A stretch of DNA of 64,000 nucleotides from Corallium rubrum (GCA_964035015.1 OZ036014.1:3332201-3396200), one strand, 5' to 3'; numbered from the stretch's first letter, positions 1 to 10,405 are shown. A program made the numbers and translations. The notes: a model not told the origin generated them from the letters alone.

Positions 1-184
1 CAGTTTATCACATAATGCGCTCGGCATGCGTCTCAGCAAGTCGTATTTTAATAAATTGATGGGAGAGTAAAATTTGTTTACAGCTTACAGTTATTCTAAT
101 CTAATGCTTCAAAAACCCGATAAAGTTATTGATATAATTACTAAGAATCGTAACATGGCAAAACTATAAGTTTTGTTTACTTCT

Positions 185-383
185 TGTTGTGAAGACTTGT
201 TTGTTTTTTATGAAGTTGAAATTCAAAGACTTCTTAGGTGACTGTAGCGGAAGAGGGGATTGAAACCGGTTTGGAGCAGTCTGGTCGGAAGCGTGGAAGG
301 AAGAGCTTGTTTTTCTAATATATGTATTTTTCTTATTTTGTATTTTACGTTTAATTTTAATGACAATAAAGTTCTACCGAACA
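185..383 (+). repeat. 5' LTR of Bel-Pao element
   Basis: Starts TGTTGTGAAG and ends ACCGAACA. Matches 6744-6943 except for one missing C near the middle. It carries an AATAAA at about 365-370 just before the end, the usual place for the LTR polyadenylation signal. A short open frame begins inside it but is not a gene. Confidence 0.93.
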
Positions 384-387
384 TTTT

Positions 388-404
388 TGGCGATCCTGCC
401 AGGA
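388..404 (+). other. Putative tRNA primer-binding site
   Basis: TGGCGATCCTGCCAGGA begins five bases after the left LTR. It starts with TGG, complementary to a tRNA 3' CCA end, as expected for a minus-strand primer site. I cannot name the tRNA with confidence. Confidence 0.55.
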
Positions 405-416
405 CATTCGTGGATT

Positions 417-868
417 CGTCTCGTATAGAGGACTTTTGGATATCGAATTTACGCTGGTTTATCGTCTCGTATAAAGGATTGTTGGATATCGGATTTACGC
501 TGGTTTATCGTCTCGTATAAAGGATTGTTGGATATCGAATTTACGCTGGTTTATCGTCTCGTATAAAGGATTGTTGGATATCGAATTTACGCTAGTTTAT
601 CGTCTCGTATAAAGGATTGTTGGATATCGAATTTACGCTGGTTTATCGTCTTGTGGATATCGAATTTACGCTGGTTTATCGTCTCGTATAAAGGATTGTT
701 GGATATCAAATTTACGCTGGTTTATCGTCTCGTATAGAGGATTGTTGGATATCAAATTTACGCTGATTTATCGTTTCGTAGAAAGGATTTTGGATATCGA
801 ATTTTATGTTAATTTATCCGCCATATAGAGGATTTTTGGATAAATTTTTATCGTCTGGCATAAAGGTT
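417..868 (+). repeat. 46-bp tandem repeat in retrotransposon leader
   Basis: About eight to nine copies of a ~46-bp unit running TCGTCTCGTATAAAGGATTG then TTGGATATCGAATTTACGCT then GGTTTA. The first copies are nearly identical; the last (from about 770) are decayed and one unit is shortened near 645. The array fills most of the untranslated leader between the primer-binding site and the gag start. It could be a packaging or internal promoter element or simply a minisatellite expansion. Confidence 0.9.
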
Positions 869-1016
869 TTTGGATATTGGATGTTTCGAACAGTGACATT
901 GATTTGAGAGAGATTACATCAACATTTGGAGACACTATCTCACATTTCTATGGTACACATTCTTGTCTATGGTGGAAACTTCATCGTAGTAGGACAACCC
1001 ACTTCTAAAGGGCAAT

Positions 1017-3701
1017 ATGTCTGAAGAGGAACCAGAGCTTGATAACATTTCCGAAGAGCCAAAAGTTGATGAAGGAATAAAGAACCTTCAAGCAGCACTC
1101 GAGTTAAGTCGTCGCAAACGTGCCAGTAAACGAAACACAACGAAAATCAGACATCACCTAGAAAAGTTACTGAGTGCACCACAGACTGCCCTTGAGAAAC
1201 AAGAAATTGAGCATCGCGTTGAACAGTTATGGACTTCATTAGAAGATACTCAAAATGTCATGGATGATCTGTCTGCTTATCACTTGGAACAAAAGGATTA
1301 TAACAGTCAGAAGGTCATAATGAAAGAATCAGATGAATTGGAATTGGACTGTCAACAAGTCATTGAAAAGGCACAAACTGTACTCATTGCTGGAAATTCA
1401 GCAACCAGTACTGTGGTGAACCCTGCAGTTGGGCACAATGATGACAGCACAGCAGTAAATGGTGCAAAGCAGGCAACAGAGGGTCAGAATGGGCCTAGTC
1501 CAACAGCCAATAATGTGGTAGATCTAACAGGAGGACAAAACCTCTCCAACCCAACCATTGATACTGCAGCACAACCAATGCAAGAACCAAACAATCCCAG
1601 TGCAACAAACCATACATTGGCACAACCAATAGATGGACAGAATGCCTCTAGTTCTACCTTGGCTACTGTGACACAACAACCAATGGTATCGACTGTTCCT
1701 AATGCAACTCAAGGGCCAACCATTAATCATCGACTCAAGCAATTGAAAGTACCAACATTCGATGGAGACAAGACCAGGTTTGAAGAATATTGGGGGTTAT
1801 TTCAGAGTCTCGTTGACATGTCAACAGAGCCAACTAGTTTAAAGATGGCAAGACTCCGCCAAAGTCTGACTGGAAGAGCTCTAGAGTCTATTCGAGGACT
1901 TGGGGTGTCAACACCAGAGTATGAGGAGGCAAAAGAGATTTTGAAATCGAAGTTTGGAGGTCAGAGACGCCAACTACGAGCTTATTTAGATGAGTTAGAA
2001 AGGATGGCTGCACTACGTAACAATGATGTGCGAGGTTTTGAAAGGTTTTCTGACCTGGTGAGGGTGACTGTGGTCAAACTACAAGCAGAAGGAAAACATG
2101 GTGAACTGGGTGATGGAACTTTGCATAGTTTATTGGTTAAAAAGTTAACAGAACGCCAGTTGGAGAGCTACACAAGATGGATGAGCGAACACAGCAAAGA
2201 GAGATCTGTTATTAGTCTACGGGACTGGTTAAAAGAAGAAGTCTCCATTAGAGTGGAAGCAATCGAAATGGCCCACGGTGTAGAAGCTGAAGGAGATGAG
2301 AACAACTCCCAAAGAACAACTAAGGTTGGTGGAAAGGGGAAACCAAGATCCTTCTTCACCACAGGTGGCAACCAACGAAAGCCGAAGCCAGAAGGTGAGC
2401 ATGATGTCAAACGTAAACCCCCATGTGTTTGTTGTGGTGGATTATTTCACGGTATTTGGGCTTGCCGACTTTTCCAACAGAAACCTGTTGAAAATCGATG
2501 GAACTTCGCTAAGGAGAAGCAATTATGTTTTCGCTGTTTGAGTAAGGATCACCGTGGTAAGGACTGCCGGAGGTCGCAACCATGCAATGTGGATGGATGC
2601 CAGCTTAATCATCACCATTTGCTACATCGTCAAAGCATCACCCTGCCATCAGACACTTCCGAAACGCCCCCAGTACTTCCACGGGAGGGGGCAGACAAGC
2701 GCAGTACAGTTACGGTGACAACACAAAAGCCAACAAGCCATGGTGAACGATACTCATTACGGACTGTTCCGGTATGGTTGAAAGCGAATGGGAAGAAAGT
2801 GAAAGTAAATGCAATTATGGATGATGCTTCTAATGAAACATTCTTGCATGAAGATGTTGCCAGTTTTCTGGGTCTTCAAGAACCATTCCAAAAGGTGCAA
2901 GTTCATGTTTTGAACAGTTCAGTGGAAACCTTTCAGTCCATGCCAATCAAGATCGACATTGAAAGTGTGAGTGGAGAATTTAGAAAGACTATCGAAGTCA
3001 AGACATGCCCTCATCAAGTAACAGGAACTTATAAAGTTGCCGATTGGAACGAGAAGAAACAGCACTGGCCGCATTTAGAACAGTGTGATTTTCCCAAGCC
3101 TGCAAAGAATAGCTTTGTCGATCTATTGATAGGAGTAGACAATGCAGACCTGCATTACTCGATGGTAGATGTCCAAGGACCAACTGGAGGCCCAATCGCA
3201 CGTTTGGGACCACTTGGGTGGACATGTATAGGAACTACAGGGGGAGAAGCAGCTAGAGGAAACAGATCCCACATGGTCCACTCTTTTCTAACCAGGGAAC
3301 CCCAGCAAGAAAATGCCATTCAAGGTTGCTGCGACGTCAATGACACATTGAGAAAGTTCTGGGAAGTCGAGAATTATGGAACGGAGATCAAACGCACACA
3401 GGTGATGACCAAAGAAGAAAAGACGGCACTTGAAAAGATAGAGTCTTCGATTACGTACACCGGAAACAGATATCGTGTATCTGTGCCATGGAAGGAGGAC
3501 TGTCCTGAACTACCTAGCAATCGTGAAATGGCACTGAAACGCCTGGAAAGTACTGAGAGAAATTTAAAAGGCAAGGACAGCTTTGTAAAGAAGGAATATC
3601 AAAACACCATCAAAGCTTATGTCGAAAAGGGTTACCTGCGAAAGGTACCCCCAGAGGAAAAGTCGCCTCCATCCAGCTGGTACCTGCCGCATTTGCCATA
3701 G
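1017..3701 (+). CDS. Bel-Pao gag-protease reading frame
   Basis: 894 codons. The N-terminal ~240 residues are acidic and Asn/Thr/Gln-rich; a DUF1759-type gag core begins near residue 241 (KVPTFDGD...FEEYW). Two Cys clusters follow, CVCC near residue 469 and CFRC...H...C near 503, resembling zinc knuckles. An aspartic protease-like motif IMDDASNETF lies near residue 599. The frame runs into the start of the reverse transcriptase (WYLPHLP) and ends at TAG 3699-3701. The downstream frame is offset by one base, so the break comes exactly where the polyprotein would normally continue. A single-base deletion or a -1 ribosomal shift would explain it; I see no obvious slippery heptamer. The product would form the particle core and process the polyprotein. 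Confidence 0.88.
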   Translation: MSEEEPELDNISEEPKVDEGIKNLQAALELSRRKRASKRNTTKIRHHLEKLLSAPQTALEKQEIEHRVEQLWTSLEDTQNVMDDLSAYHLEQKDYNSQKVIMKESDELELDCQQVIEKAQTVLIAGNSATSTVVNPAVGHNDDSTAVNGAKQATEGQNGPSPTANNVVDLTGGQNLSNPTIDTAAQPMQEPNNPSATNHTLAQPIDGQNASSSTLATVTQQPMVSTVPNATQGPTINHRLKQLKVPTFDGDKTRFEEYWGLFQSLVDMSTEPTSLKMARLRQSLTGRALESIRGLGVSTPEYEEAKEILKSKFGGQRRQLRAYLDELERMAALRNNDVRGFERFSDLVRVTVVKLQAEGKHGELGDGTLHSLLVKKLTERQLESYTRWMSEHSKERSVISLRDWLKEEVSIRVEAIEMAHGVEAEGDENNSQRTTKVGGKGKPRSFFTTGGNQRKPKPEGEHDVKRKPPCVCCGGLFHGIWACRLFQQKPVENRWNFAKEKQLCFRCLSKDHRGKDCRRSQPCNVDGCQLNHHHLLHRQSITLPSDTSETPPVLPREGADKRSTVTVTTQKPTSHGERYSLRTVPVWLKANGKKVKVNAIMDDASNETFLHEDVASFLGLQEPFQKVQVHVLNSSVETFQSMPIKIDIESVSGEFRKTIEVKTCPHQVTGTYKVADWNEKKQHWPHLEQCDFPKPAKNSFVDLLIGVDNADLHYSMVDVQGPTGGPIARLGPLGWTCIGTTGGEAARGNRSHMVHSFLTREPQQENAIQGCCDVNDTLRKFWEVENYGTEIKRTQVMTKEEKTALEKIESSITYTGNRYRVSVPWKEDCPELPSNREMALKRLESTERNLKGKDSFVKKEYQNTIKAYVEKGYLRKVPPEEKSPPSSWYLPHLP

Positions 3702-3727
3702 TCAAGCTGGAGAAAACGACGACCAAG

Positions 3728-6664
3728 GTGCGAATAGTGTTTGACTGCTCCGCTAAACACGAAGGAGTATCGCTGAATGATGCTATTCACGCTGGTCCGA
3801 AACTTCAAACCGAATTATTCCATGTCCTTGTTCGCTTTCGACGAAATCCGATTGGCATAGCTTGCGACATCAGGGAGATGTACCTACAGATCGAAATAGA
3901 AGAGAAAGATCGGCCGTACTTCAGAATTCTTTGGCGTGACTACGAAAGTGATCGAGAGCCAGATGAATATGAATTCACCCGAGTGGTTTTTGGTAAAAAT
4001 TCCGCACCTATGGAATCGCAATTCGTGGCTCAAGAAAATGCACGGCGTTTTCAAGATCGTTACCCATTGGCTGCAGAAACTGTCCTTAAGTCAACCTATA
4101 TGGATGACTCTATTGACAGTGTCGAAGACGAAGCCAAGGCCGTAGCACTTCGTCAACAGCTACAAGACCTGTGGCAGATCGCTGGAATGCAAGCTAGAAA
4201 GTGGGTATCGAACTCCGAACAAGTCATTGCCGCAATCCCAGAAGAGTATCGAGCGTCAGAGCTAGTAATCCGAAACGATGAGCAGCCAGCCACAAAGACG
4301 TTGGGAATATCGTGGTTCAGCAGCGCAGATACTCTTGCAGTTTCAACTCCTTCTGTGCCATCATCCATGCCGATTACAAAAAGAAATGTTTTGAAAAAGA
4401 TAGCCGCAGTGTTCGATCCGCTTGGCTTGATTTCGCCTGTGATCATCCAAGGAAAGATATTCCTTCAAGTTTTATGGGCTAGAGGCTACGATTGGGACGA
4501 TGACATACACGATGATGTAGTTAACGAAATTCGATTATGGCTAGAGCAGTTATCACGTGTATCTCAAGTGAGAATTCCTCGTTGCATCAGAAATGCACCA
4601 ACCATCACTTCCTTCAAACTGATAACGTTTGTCGACGCATCTACGAGTGCCTTTGGTGCTGCAGTGTATGCACACTTCGAGTATGAGCAACCGCATCCAC
4701 CAACTTGTCGCCTGTTAGCGTCAAAAAGTAGAGTTGCGCCTTTGGTGCCTGTGACTGTCCCTCGACTAGAATTAATGGCTGCAGTGATTGGTTTGAGATT
4801 GACGCAGGCCTTAATCGGAGTCTTAGAAGTACCAATGAGTGTCGTAACCTTCTATTCAGATAGTCTTGACGTTCTTTGGTGGATAAGAGGACACGGGAAG
4901 GACTTTCGAGCGTTCGTAGCTAATAGAGTTGGCGAGATTCAGATGTTCAGTGATCCTCAACAATGGCAGCATGTATCCACCGAGCAAAATCCGGCAGATT
5001 TGGTGTCCCGGGGTGTAAGTGCGGAAGAGATAGAAGGTAATTATTTGTGGTGGAATGGCCCAGATTGGTTGATGAAAGAAGAAAAACACTGGCCTAGAGC
5101 TGATGGTAAGCCCCCACATGAAATGAAGGAAAGCAAGAAAGCAACGGTCCTTCTGAGTCGGCTTAACCCCGTTCAACGTGAGGTGGATCAGAGGAAAGTA
5201 GACCAAGATTGGAGACTGAGCCCAAGTCGTTATTCGTCCTGGATGCATTTGGTTCGTATTCACGCGCGAGTCATCCGAGTTCTCTGCAACATGCAGTCCC
5301 AAAACAACAAGATTGTTGGTACAGAGCTCCTACCTGAAGAAATCCTTGATGCCGAGGAAGATATAATACGACAAGCGCAGTTTGAAGCTTTTCCAGAGGA
5401 GTACAAAGCCCTGAAGAATAACAAACCAATCTCACCAAAGAGTCCCTTGGTCAAGTTATCCCCTCGACTAATGTTTGCAGAATATCTCCCTCACGATGTG
5501 AAGTTCCCAATTATCCTGCCACGGGCACACCATGTAACCAAGCTCATCGTAAAACACTACCATGACATGGCAAGCCACTCAGCTGGGACAAACTTCATTT
5601 TGTCTCAAGTATCGCAGAGATTCTGGGTAATAGCAGCTCGTGAAGAAATCCGAAGTTGGGAAAAGGAGTGCAACGAGTGCAGGAAAAGAAAAACGAAGCT
5701 TGCCAACCAAGTGATGGCTCCACTTCCGCAAGTTCGCCTCAGGTTCACCTTTCGTCCCTTCGACCAATGTGCTGTGGACTACGCCGGACCATTCATCACA
5801 ATTCAAGGGAGAGGACGGAAGAGACAAAAACGATATCTTTGTTTATTCACTTGTCTTGCCACAAGGGCCATCCACTTGGAGATGGCTTGGGGACTTGATA
5901 CCGGAAGTTTTCTCAACGCCTTTACACGCTTCACAAGTCGTCGAGGTGTACCGTCAGAGGTAACCAGCGATAATGGCACCAATTTTGTTGGGGCTGTGAA
6001 TGAGTTGCACAATCTGGTTGGTAATTTGGATCAAGGCCAAATTCAACGGAAGACAGCGCATATGTTCAACAAAGTTACGTGGCATTTCAACCCACCAGCA
6101 GGGCCACATTTCGGCGGAATTCATGAGATAATGATCAAATCGGCCAAAAACGCTATATACGCAGTTCTGAAAAATGGTGACATTCGGGACGAAGAGTTAC
6201 TTACTGCATTTACTGGTGTGGAGAGCTTACTCAATTCACGTCCACTAACCTATCAGTCGTCAGATTCAAGAGATGCAATGCCATTGACACCAAACCACTT
6301 TCTGCATGGGCAAATGGGCGGCGAAGTAGCCCCCGAAACAGTTGATTCCACAAGCTTTAACTTGCAAAATCGATGGAGAAGAGTCCAGCAGTTGATTTCT
6401 CAAGTTTGGTCGCGATGGTTGAAAGAATATCTTCCGACTTTGAACAGAAGACCCAAATGGACGGAGATAGTAAAGGACATGAAAGAAGGTGACATTGTTC
6501 TGGCCTTGGAACCTCAACTCCCAAGAGGCCGTTGGCCGTTAGGCCGTATTGTTGAGACGTACCCCGGAAAGGATGGTCACACTCGGGTAGCCAAAGTTCA
6601 ATGTGGTAACAAGACCGTAGTTCGACCGATCCACAAATTGGTGCCCTTGCTACCACAAGAGTGA
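3728..6664 (+). CDS. Bel-Pao reverse transcriptase, RNase H and integrase frame
   Basis: 978 codons shown from the first Met, but the coding similarity already starts upstream of 3728 in the same frame (after the break at ~3700), so this Met is not a true start. Order: reverse transcriptase with VRIVFDCSAK at the start, CDIREMYLQI and the catalytic YMDDS near residue 124; RNase H-like part with FVDAS near 300, LELMAA and YSDSLDVLWW; integrase zinc-binding H..H..C..C region near 600-650; integrase core with VDYAGPF near 682, SDNGTNF near 747 and a Glu in HFGGIHE near 795. All catalytic acidic residues are in place. Ends at TGA 6662-6664, about 80 bp before the right LTR. Confidence 0.9.
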   Translation: MRIVFDCSAKHEGVSLNDAIHAGPKLQTELFHVLVRFRRNPIGIACDIREMYLQIEIEEKDRPYFRILWRDYESDREPDEYEFTRVVFGKNSAPMESQFVAQENARRFQDRYPLAAETVLKSTYMDDSIDSVEDEAKAVALRQQLQDLWQIAGMQARKWVSNSEQVIAAIPEEYRASELVIRNDEQPATKTLGISWFSSADTLAVSTPSVPSSMPITKRNVLKKIAAVFDPLGLISPVIIQGKIFLQVLWARGYDWDDDIHDDVVNEIRLWLEQLSRVSQVRIPRCIRNAPTITSFKLITFVDASTSAFGAAVYAHFEYEQPHPPTCRLLASKSRVAPLVPVTVPRLELMAAVIGLRLTQALIGVLEVPMSVVTFYSDSLDVLWWIRGHGKDFRAFVANRVGEIQMFSDPQQWQHVSTEQNPADLVSRGVSAEEIEGNYLWWNGPDWLMKEEKHWPRADGKPPHEMKESKKATVLLSRLNPVQREVDQRKVDQDWRLSPSRYSSWMHLVRIHARVIRVLCNMQSQNNKIVGTELLPEEILDAEEDIIRQAQFEAFPEEYKALKNNKPISPKSPLVKLSPRLMFAEYLPHDVKFPIILPRAHHVTKLIVKHYHDMASHSAGTNFILSQVSQRFWVIAAREEIRSWEKECNECRKRKTKLANQVMAPLPQVRLRFTFRPFDQCAVDYAGPFITIQGRGRKRQKRYLCLFTCLATRAIHLEMAWGLDTGSFLNAFTRFTSRRGVPSEVTSDNGTNFVGAVNELHNLVGNLDQGQIQRKTAHMFNKVTWHFNPPAGPHFGGIHEIMIKSAKNAIYAVLKNGDIRDEELLTAFTGVESLLNSRPLTYQSSDSRDAMPLTPNHFLHGQMGGEVAPETVDSTSFNLQNRWRRVQQLISQVWSRWLKEYLPTLNRRPKWTEIVKDMKEGDIVLALEPQLPRGRWPLGRIVETYPGKDGHTRVAKVQCGNKTVVRPIHKLVPLLPQE

Positions 6665-6730
6665 CTTCGGACACGTTTTTTAATGTTTTTTTGCATGTAA
6701 CTTACAACGCACTGAGCACTCCTCATAGTG

Positions 6731-6743
6731 CGGGGAGGGGGGA
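6731..6743 (+). other. Polypurine tract
   Basis: CGGGGAGGGGGGA lies immediately before the right LTR, the expected position of the plus-strand primer. Confidence 0.75.
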
Positions 6744-6943
6744 TGTTGTGAAGACTTGTTTGTTTTTTATGAAGTTGAAATTCAAAGACTTCTTAGGTGA
6801 CCTGTAGCGGAAGAGGGGATTGAAACCGGTTTGGAGCAGTCTGGTCGGAAGCGTGGAAGGAAGAGCTTGTTTTTCTAATATATGTATTTTTCTTATTTTG
6901 TATTTTACGTTTAATTTTAATGACAATAAAGTTCTACCGAACA
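6744..6943 (+). repeat. 3' LTR of Bel-Pao element
   Basis: 200 bp, TGTTGTGAAG to ACCGAACA, identical to the left LTR apart from one extra C. Contains AATAAA at about 6925-6930. Followed directly by the target duplication CTTCT. Confidence 0.93.
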
Positions 6944-6955
6944 CTTCTCTTGCAG

Positions 6956-7002
6956 CAATTGAGGAACTAAACAGGCAAGAGTTAAACCATAAAAATACCT
7001 AA
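6956..7002 (+). CDS. Possible terminal exon interrupted upstream by the retrotransposon
   Basis: Removing the element and one copy of CTTCT rebuilds a pyrimidine-rich tract ending CTTGCAG at 6955, a good splice acceptor. The following 47 bases read ...IEELNRQELNHKNT then TAA. The right target-duplication copy keeps TTCTCTTGCAG intact. No upstream exons are in the window (1-184 holds nothing recognisable), so the gene is unidentified and may be absent. Confidence 0.25.
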
Positions 7003-8116
7003 CATCCGAACGCTATATCTCCAAATAATCAACTCCGATTTTTATGAAAACTTTAAGATATAACCACACTATTATAATCTTCAACATACCTGAATTCCCA
7101 GGCGTGGACGACCTGTTAACATGCTCAAATCTTGTAATGAAATTTTCCCTCAATAGAAGTCATCAAAAAATCGAGTCATTATCCATAATAACTCCTTTAT
7201 AGTACAACTTTTTACGCCAAACAAATATTCATAATTAAACGAATAAGTACTTCGTCGGTACATTGCAAAAGGTTCCTCCGAAATTACATAGTTAAAGAAA
7301 AAACAGCGAGAATATCACAGTCCCCAAAAATCCACTTTTGATCAACTTTTGCTCAGAAGCACGCTCGTGCCAGTCCTTTTGTGCATCACACATCGATCAG
7401 CGCGATATGAGCGCGTTGCACCGCCCCGTATATAAGCGCCCTGCTCGGGGCGATTGAAAAACGCGTGCCTCCCCCCCCCCCTAATTTTTTTTGCGCGTAT
7501 GTCCGCATATATGCACATCACAACATGCAAGAATTTTGTTATTAACATGAGCTTATATTTCACTTAAAACCTCGCTCAAAATTATACCTCAATGGCTCCG
7601 CTCAAAAAGTCAGTATTTCGTTCTAGAAAATCTCTACAGTTTACTATACCTTTGCATTTCTAAAATCTAGCTACAAATTAAAATATTTTTCGTGTGAGAA
7701 CGCCCACAAACACCGCATTGGATCGCTGTACCCACGCGTCAATTTTTTGACCAAACCACAAAAAAGGTAAAAGCCTTTAGGAAGAAAGTTTTTAATAATA
7801 CAGTATAAATTTGTTTAGCTATACTAGAGAATTTATAAACTTACATAAATTGAAATAAACTGCATATTATAATCCTGGCGATAACATATGTATAATATCA
7901 GGACTTATAAATTACAATAGTATATTATAAATTAACATGTTTTGCTTTGTCAGTTCATGGCATGGACGTGTATATTGATGGATATTTAATTTGGAAAATA
8001 CTTTACTGATAAATAGAATGTTAATAAGTATTTCAAAGTCATACGAATGGCTAAAGAGTAAATTATTGCCTACAAAAACACACAAAATCTGGCACTGATA
8101 AATACATAAGAATATT
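7003..8116. other. Intergenic stretch, no gene seen
   Basis: AT-rich sequence with an 11-base C run near 7472 and short open frames without family features. It would hold the 3' untranslated region of the forkhead gene read on the minus strand; no clear polyadenylation hexamer was found. Confidence 0.5.
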
Positions 8117-9025
8117 CTAGCATTTTATAGCCGGTTCATGTTCTTCATAATCTTTTTCTGTGTTTGAACTTTTGGAAGAATACCGTGGGTAGCTTAGTAT
8201 TCTGTAGCTTGGCGTTGTTGGGAGTTGTGGTGGGAAAGATGATGGCCAGGATACTCCAGGGTGGTGATATGGCAGAACATATTGCGGTGGTTGTGTGTAA
8301 GGTATCATTGGTGACATTGCTGTTTGAGTTGAAAAAAGATAAGTCGTCGGAACAGGACTACGAATGTAGGTTGGTCGAGCTGCTAGAATGTCGCTGACTG
8401 CAAAACCTCTTCTTTCGTAGGATTGTCGACTCTGTGGCACAGCGGGAACGGTTGGATAAGGGCCAGCTTGAAAGAACTGTGGTGAGACACTAAGTTTATT
8501 AGAAACACTCGTTCTTTCAACCAGAGTTGGAAGTAACTCATCTAAATTTTGTTCACGTTTGAATATCTTTCGCCTTCTTCTGAAGCTGCCACCTTCAAAC
8601 ATCGTTTCACTGGCAGGATCAATGGTCCAGTAATGAGCTTTACAGACGTCGTTGGCATCTCGAGGTAGTTTAACGAAGCAATCATTCAATGTCAGGTTAT
8701 GTCTTATGGCGTTCCTCCATTTTAGGGGACAGGTAATATAATAAGGGAAGTTATTTGCGATGAATTTGTTGATGTCAGCCAAAGTCATTTTACGATGTGG
8801 TGAGCTTGTGATAGCCATGGTGATCAAAGCAACGTAAGAATATGGTGGTTTGCCTGGGGGAGCTTTGGAACGCTTTCTTTTTGTTGGACTAGTACTGTGT
8901 TGCTCGCAGCTGGAAAACACGTTCTCTGAAACTTGATAGGATTTCTGACTTTCTTCCTCCTTGCATTGTATTTCCATGATTTGACACTCGTTTGAACGTC
9001 TGTCTCGTCTCACTTCTGCTATCAT
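8117..9025 (-). CDS. Forkhead (Fox) transcription factor, intronless
   Basis: 302 residues in one exon. A forkhead domain spans about residues 58-155: [14 protein letters not shown], the [14 protein letters not shown] helix, recognition helix [21 protein letters not shown], then HYWTIDP and a basic [11 protein letters not shown] wing. The KRKRSK stretch just before the domain is a likely nuclear localisation signal. The remainder is Pro/Ser/Tyr/Gln-rich and low in conserved structure. The Met at 9025 is the first after an in-frame TGA, and an alternative Met lies at codon 17. HNLTLNDCF and SFRRRRK recall FoxE/FoxD/FoxQ-type class I proteins, but I cannot assign the subfamily by eye. It would bind DNA in the nucleus and regulate development. 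Confidence 0.93.
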   Translation of the reverse strand: MIAEVRRDRRSNECQIMEIQCKEEESQKSYQVSENVFSSCEQHSTSPTKRKRSKAPPGKPPYSYVALITMAITSSPHRKMTLADINKFIANNFPYYITCPLKWRNAIRHNLTLNDCFVKLPRDANDVCKAHYWTIDPASETMFEGGSFRRRRKIFKREQNLDELLPTLVERTSVSNKLSVSPQFFQAGPYPTVPAVPQSRQSYERRGFAVSDILAARPTYIRSPVPTTYLFSTQTAMSPMIPYTQPPQYVLPYHHPGVSWPSSFPPQLPTTPSYRILSYPRYSSKSSNTEKDYEEHEPAIKC

Positions 9026-9762
9026 GACTAGAAATCAACGCAAACTTCTGTCTTTTTTTTTCTTCTATAAACGTTCTTAGTTCTCTCACCGCAGCTTGGG
9101 TCTGAATGGTTTGTTAAAAAATTCAAGAGCTTTTTATTCGTAAAATTTCTAACAATGGTCGACACGCTGAATGGGTACGAATAATAACAGGTTGGTCGCT
9201 TTTACGTAGAAAGATTGATTCATTTCGCTTCTAAATTAACCGCAAAATATATTAGTTGTGTAATTGATAGTGCATTGTTAATTATGCGCAATAAAAGTAA
9301 TTGTATGGGCACAAATTAAGTGCAACAATTTTGTTTTCGAGAAAGAATTAAGTTCTAAAATCACTTTTCTGATTCTTGTAAAAAAATCAGTCATGTATAA
9401 TTATTTTCACTATTTTCGTTCACAAAAATCTCAATTGTTTACCATCTTTAAGATTTTCTATACATCGTAACACACTGCCTACGCAGCACTCTACTTTTCA
9501 CTCCACTATTGTCTCTGATGTAAAAACTTTGGCGCGAAATGTCAGTAATCAGTTAATTTCGATGTCTAAAATTTCGAGCGTTTACTATTTTTTAAAAAGT
9601 ATTATTATAAATTTTTTTTTATATACGATATCGCATAACACACGCATGCCCACACAACACTGCGCCTACGCACGCTTTTATATTCTCAATTTTCTATTAA
9701 AAAGATGTTTACCTTGTATAAAACGTTTTTTAATTTTTATCCACTAATAATATTCTTATAGT

Positions 9763-9828
9763 TCTAGTCTAGTCTAGTCTAGTCTAGTCTAGTCTAGTCT
9801 AGTCTAGTCTAGTCTAGTCTAGTCTAGC
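9763..9828. repeat. (AGTCT)n microsatellite
   Basis: About 13 perfect copies of a five-base unit. Confidence 0.95.
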
Positions 9829-10129
9829 CTTGAATAATCATTTTATTGTTGTCTTCAATGTGTTAAATTTCAAGCAAAAAGTTAGACATTATTGTCTCTT
9901 TGTCTGAGTTAGAGAAATATAATTAATGGTAGGTTAATTTGTCTGCCGGATACGAGTAAAAAAAATATCCTTGTTTGTTTTCAAACACAGTCGATTACAA
10001 TACTTCATATACTAACTACAGCCAACAATAATAGTTCAAGTCTAAGATTTACTCCGTGTGACGACCTTTGGCTTCAAACATTAAGATCTTAGTTATCTAA
10101 ATTAAAATCTCGTTATGCATGTCATGCAT

Positions 10130-10405
10130 GGTGTTGAAGGCACAGTGGTTAGTGTACGTGTCCTTCACTTCAAACCCAGCTTCAACTCCTTCTCAGTGCA
10201 GCTATCAGATTTACTGAAATTTTACCTTGCCCATACGTGTTTTTAGTTTGCCACTATCTACCCTAAAACACCACAAGTTTTTTCTGAGTATACTCTGGGT
10301 TCCTCCTGTAGTAAGTTAACACTGCACTAATGAAGGAAGGTCCTTACTGGACCTTTAGCAAGAAAAACAGTTTAAATATGACTGATAGGGTTATCGGGTA
10401 TAGTC
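10130..10405 (+). repeat. tRNA-derived SINE, decayed copy
   Basis: Starts with a tRNA-like head (GGCACAGTGGTTAGTG, an A-box match; the B-box is decayed) and continues with the same body as the copy at 21013-22830: TATCAGATT, TTTCTGAGTA, CTGGGTTCCTCCTGTAG, AGGTCCTTACTGGACCT and CTGATAGGGTTATC. Confidence 0.7.

Larger units (their letters stand above)
185..6943 (+). mobile_element. Full-length Bel-Pao LTR retrotransposon
   Basis: A complete LTR element: 199-bp left LTR (185-383) and 200-bp right LTR (6744-6943), both TG...CA, differing by a single C indel, and flanked by the 5-bp direct repeat CTTCT (180-184 and 6944-6948). Five-base target duplications fit Bel-Pao. Between the LTRs lie a primer-binding site, a leader with a 46-bp tandem repeat, a gag-protease reading frame, a reverse transcriptase-RNase H-integrase reading frame and a polypurine tract. 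The near identity of the LTRs means a recent insertion. One apparent frameshift separates the two reading frames, so this copy may be defective or may need frameshifting. The assignment to Bel-Pao rests on the DUF1759-like gag, the YMDD reverse transcriptase and the integrase order. Confidence 0.95.

Noticed and set aside
417-868. CRISPR-like array
   Set aside because: Directly adjoining tandem units without unique spacers, inside a retrotransposon leader in an animal genome.
4856-5302. 148-codon frame on -
   Set aside because: Shadow of the retrotransposon polymerase frame.
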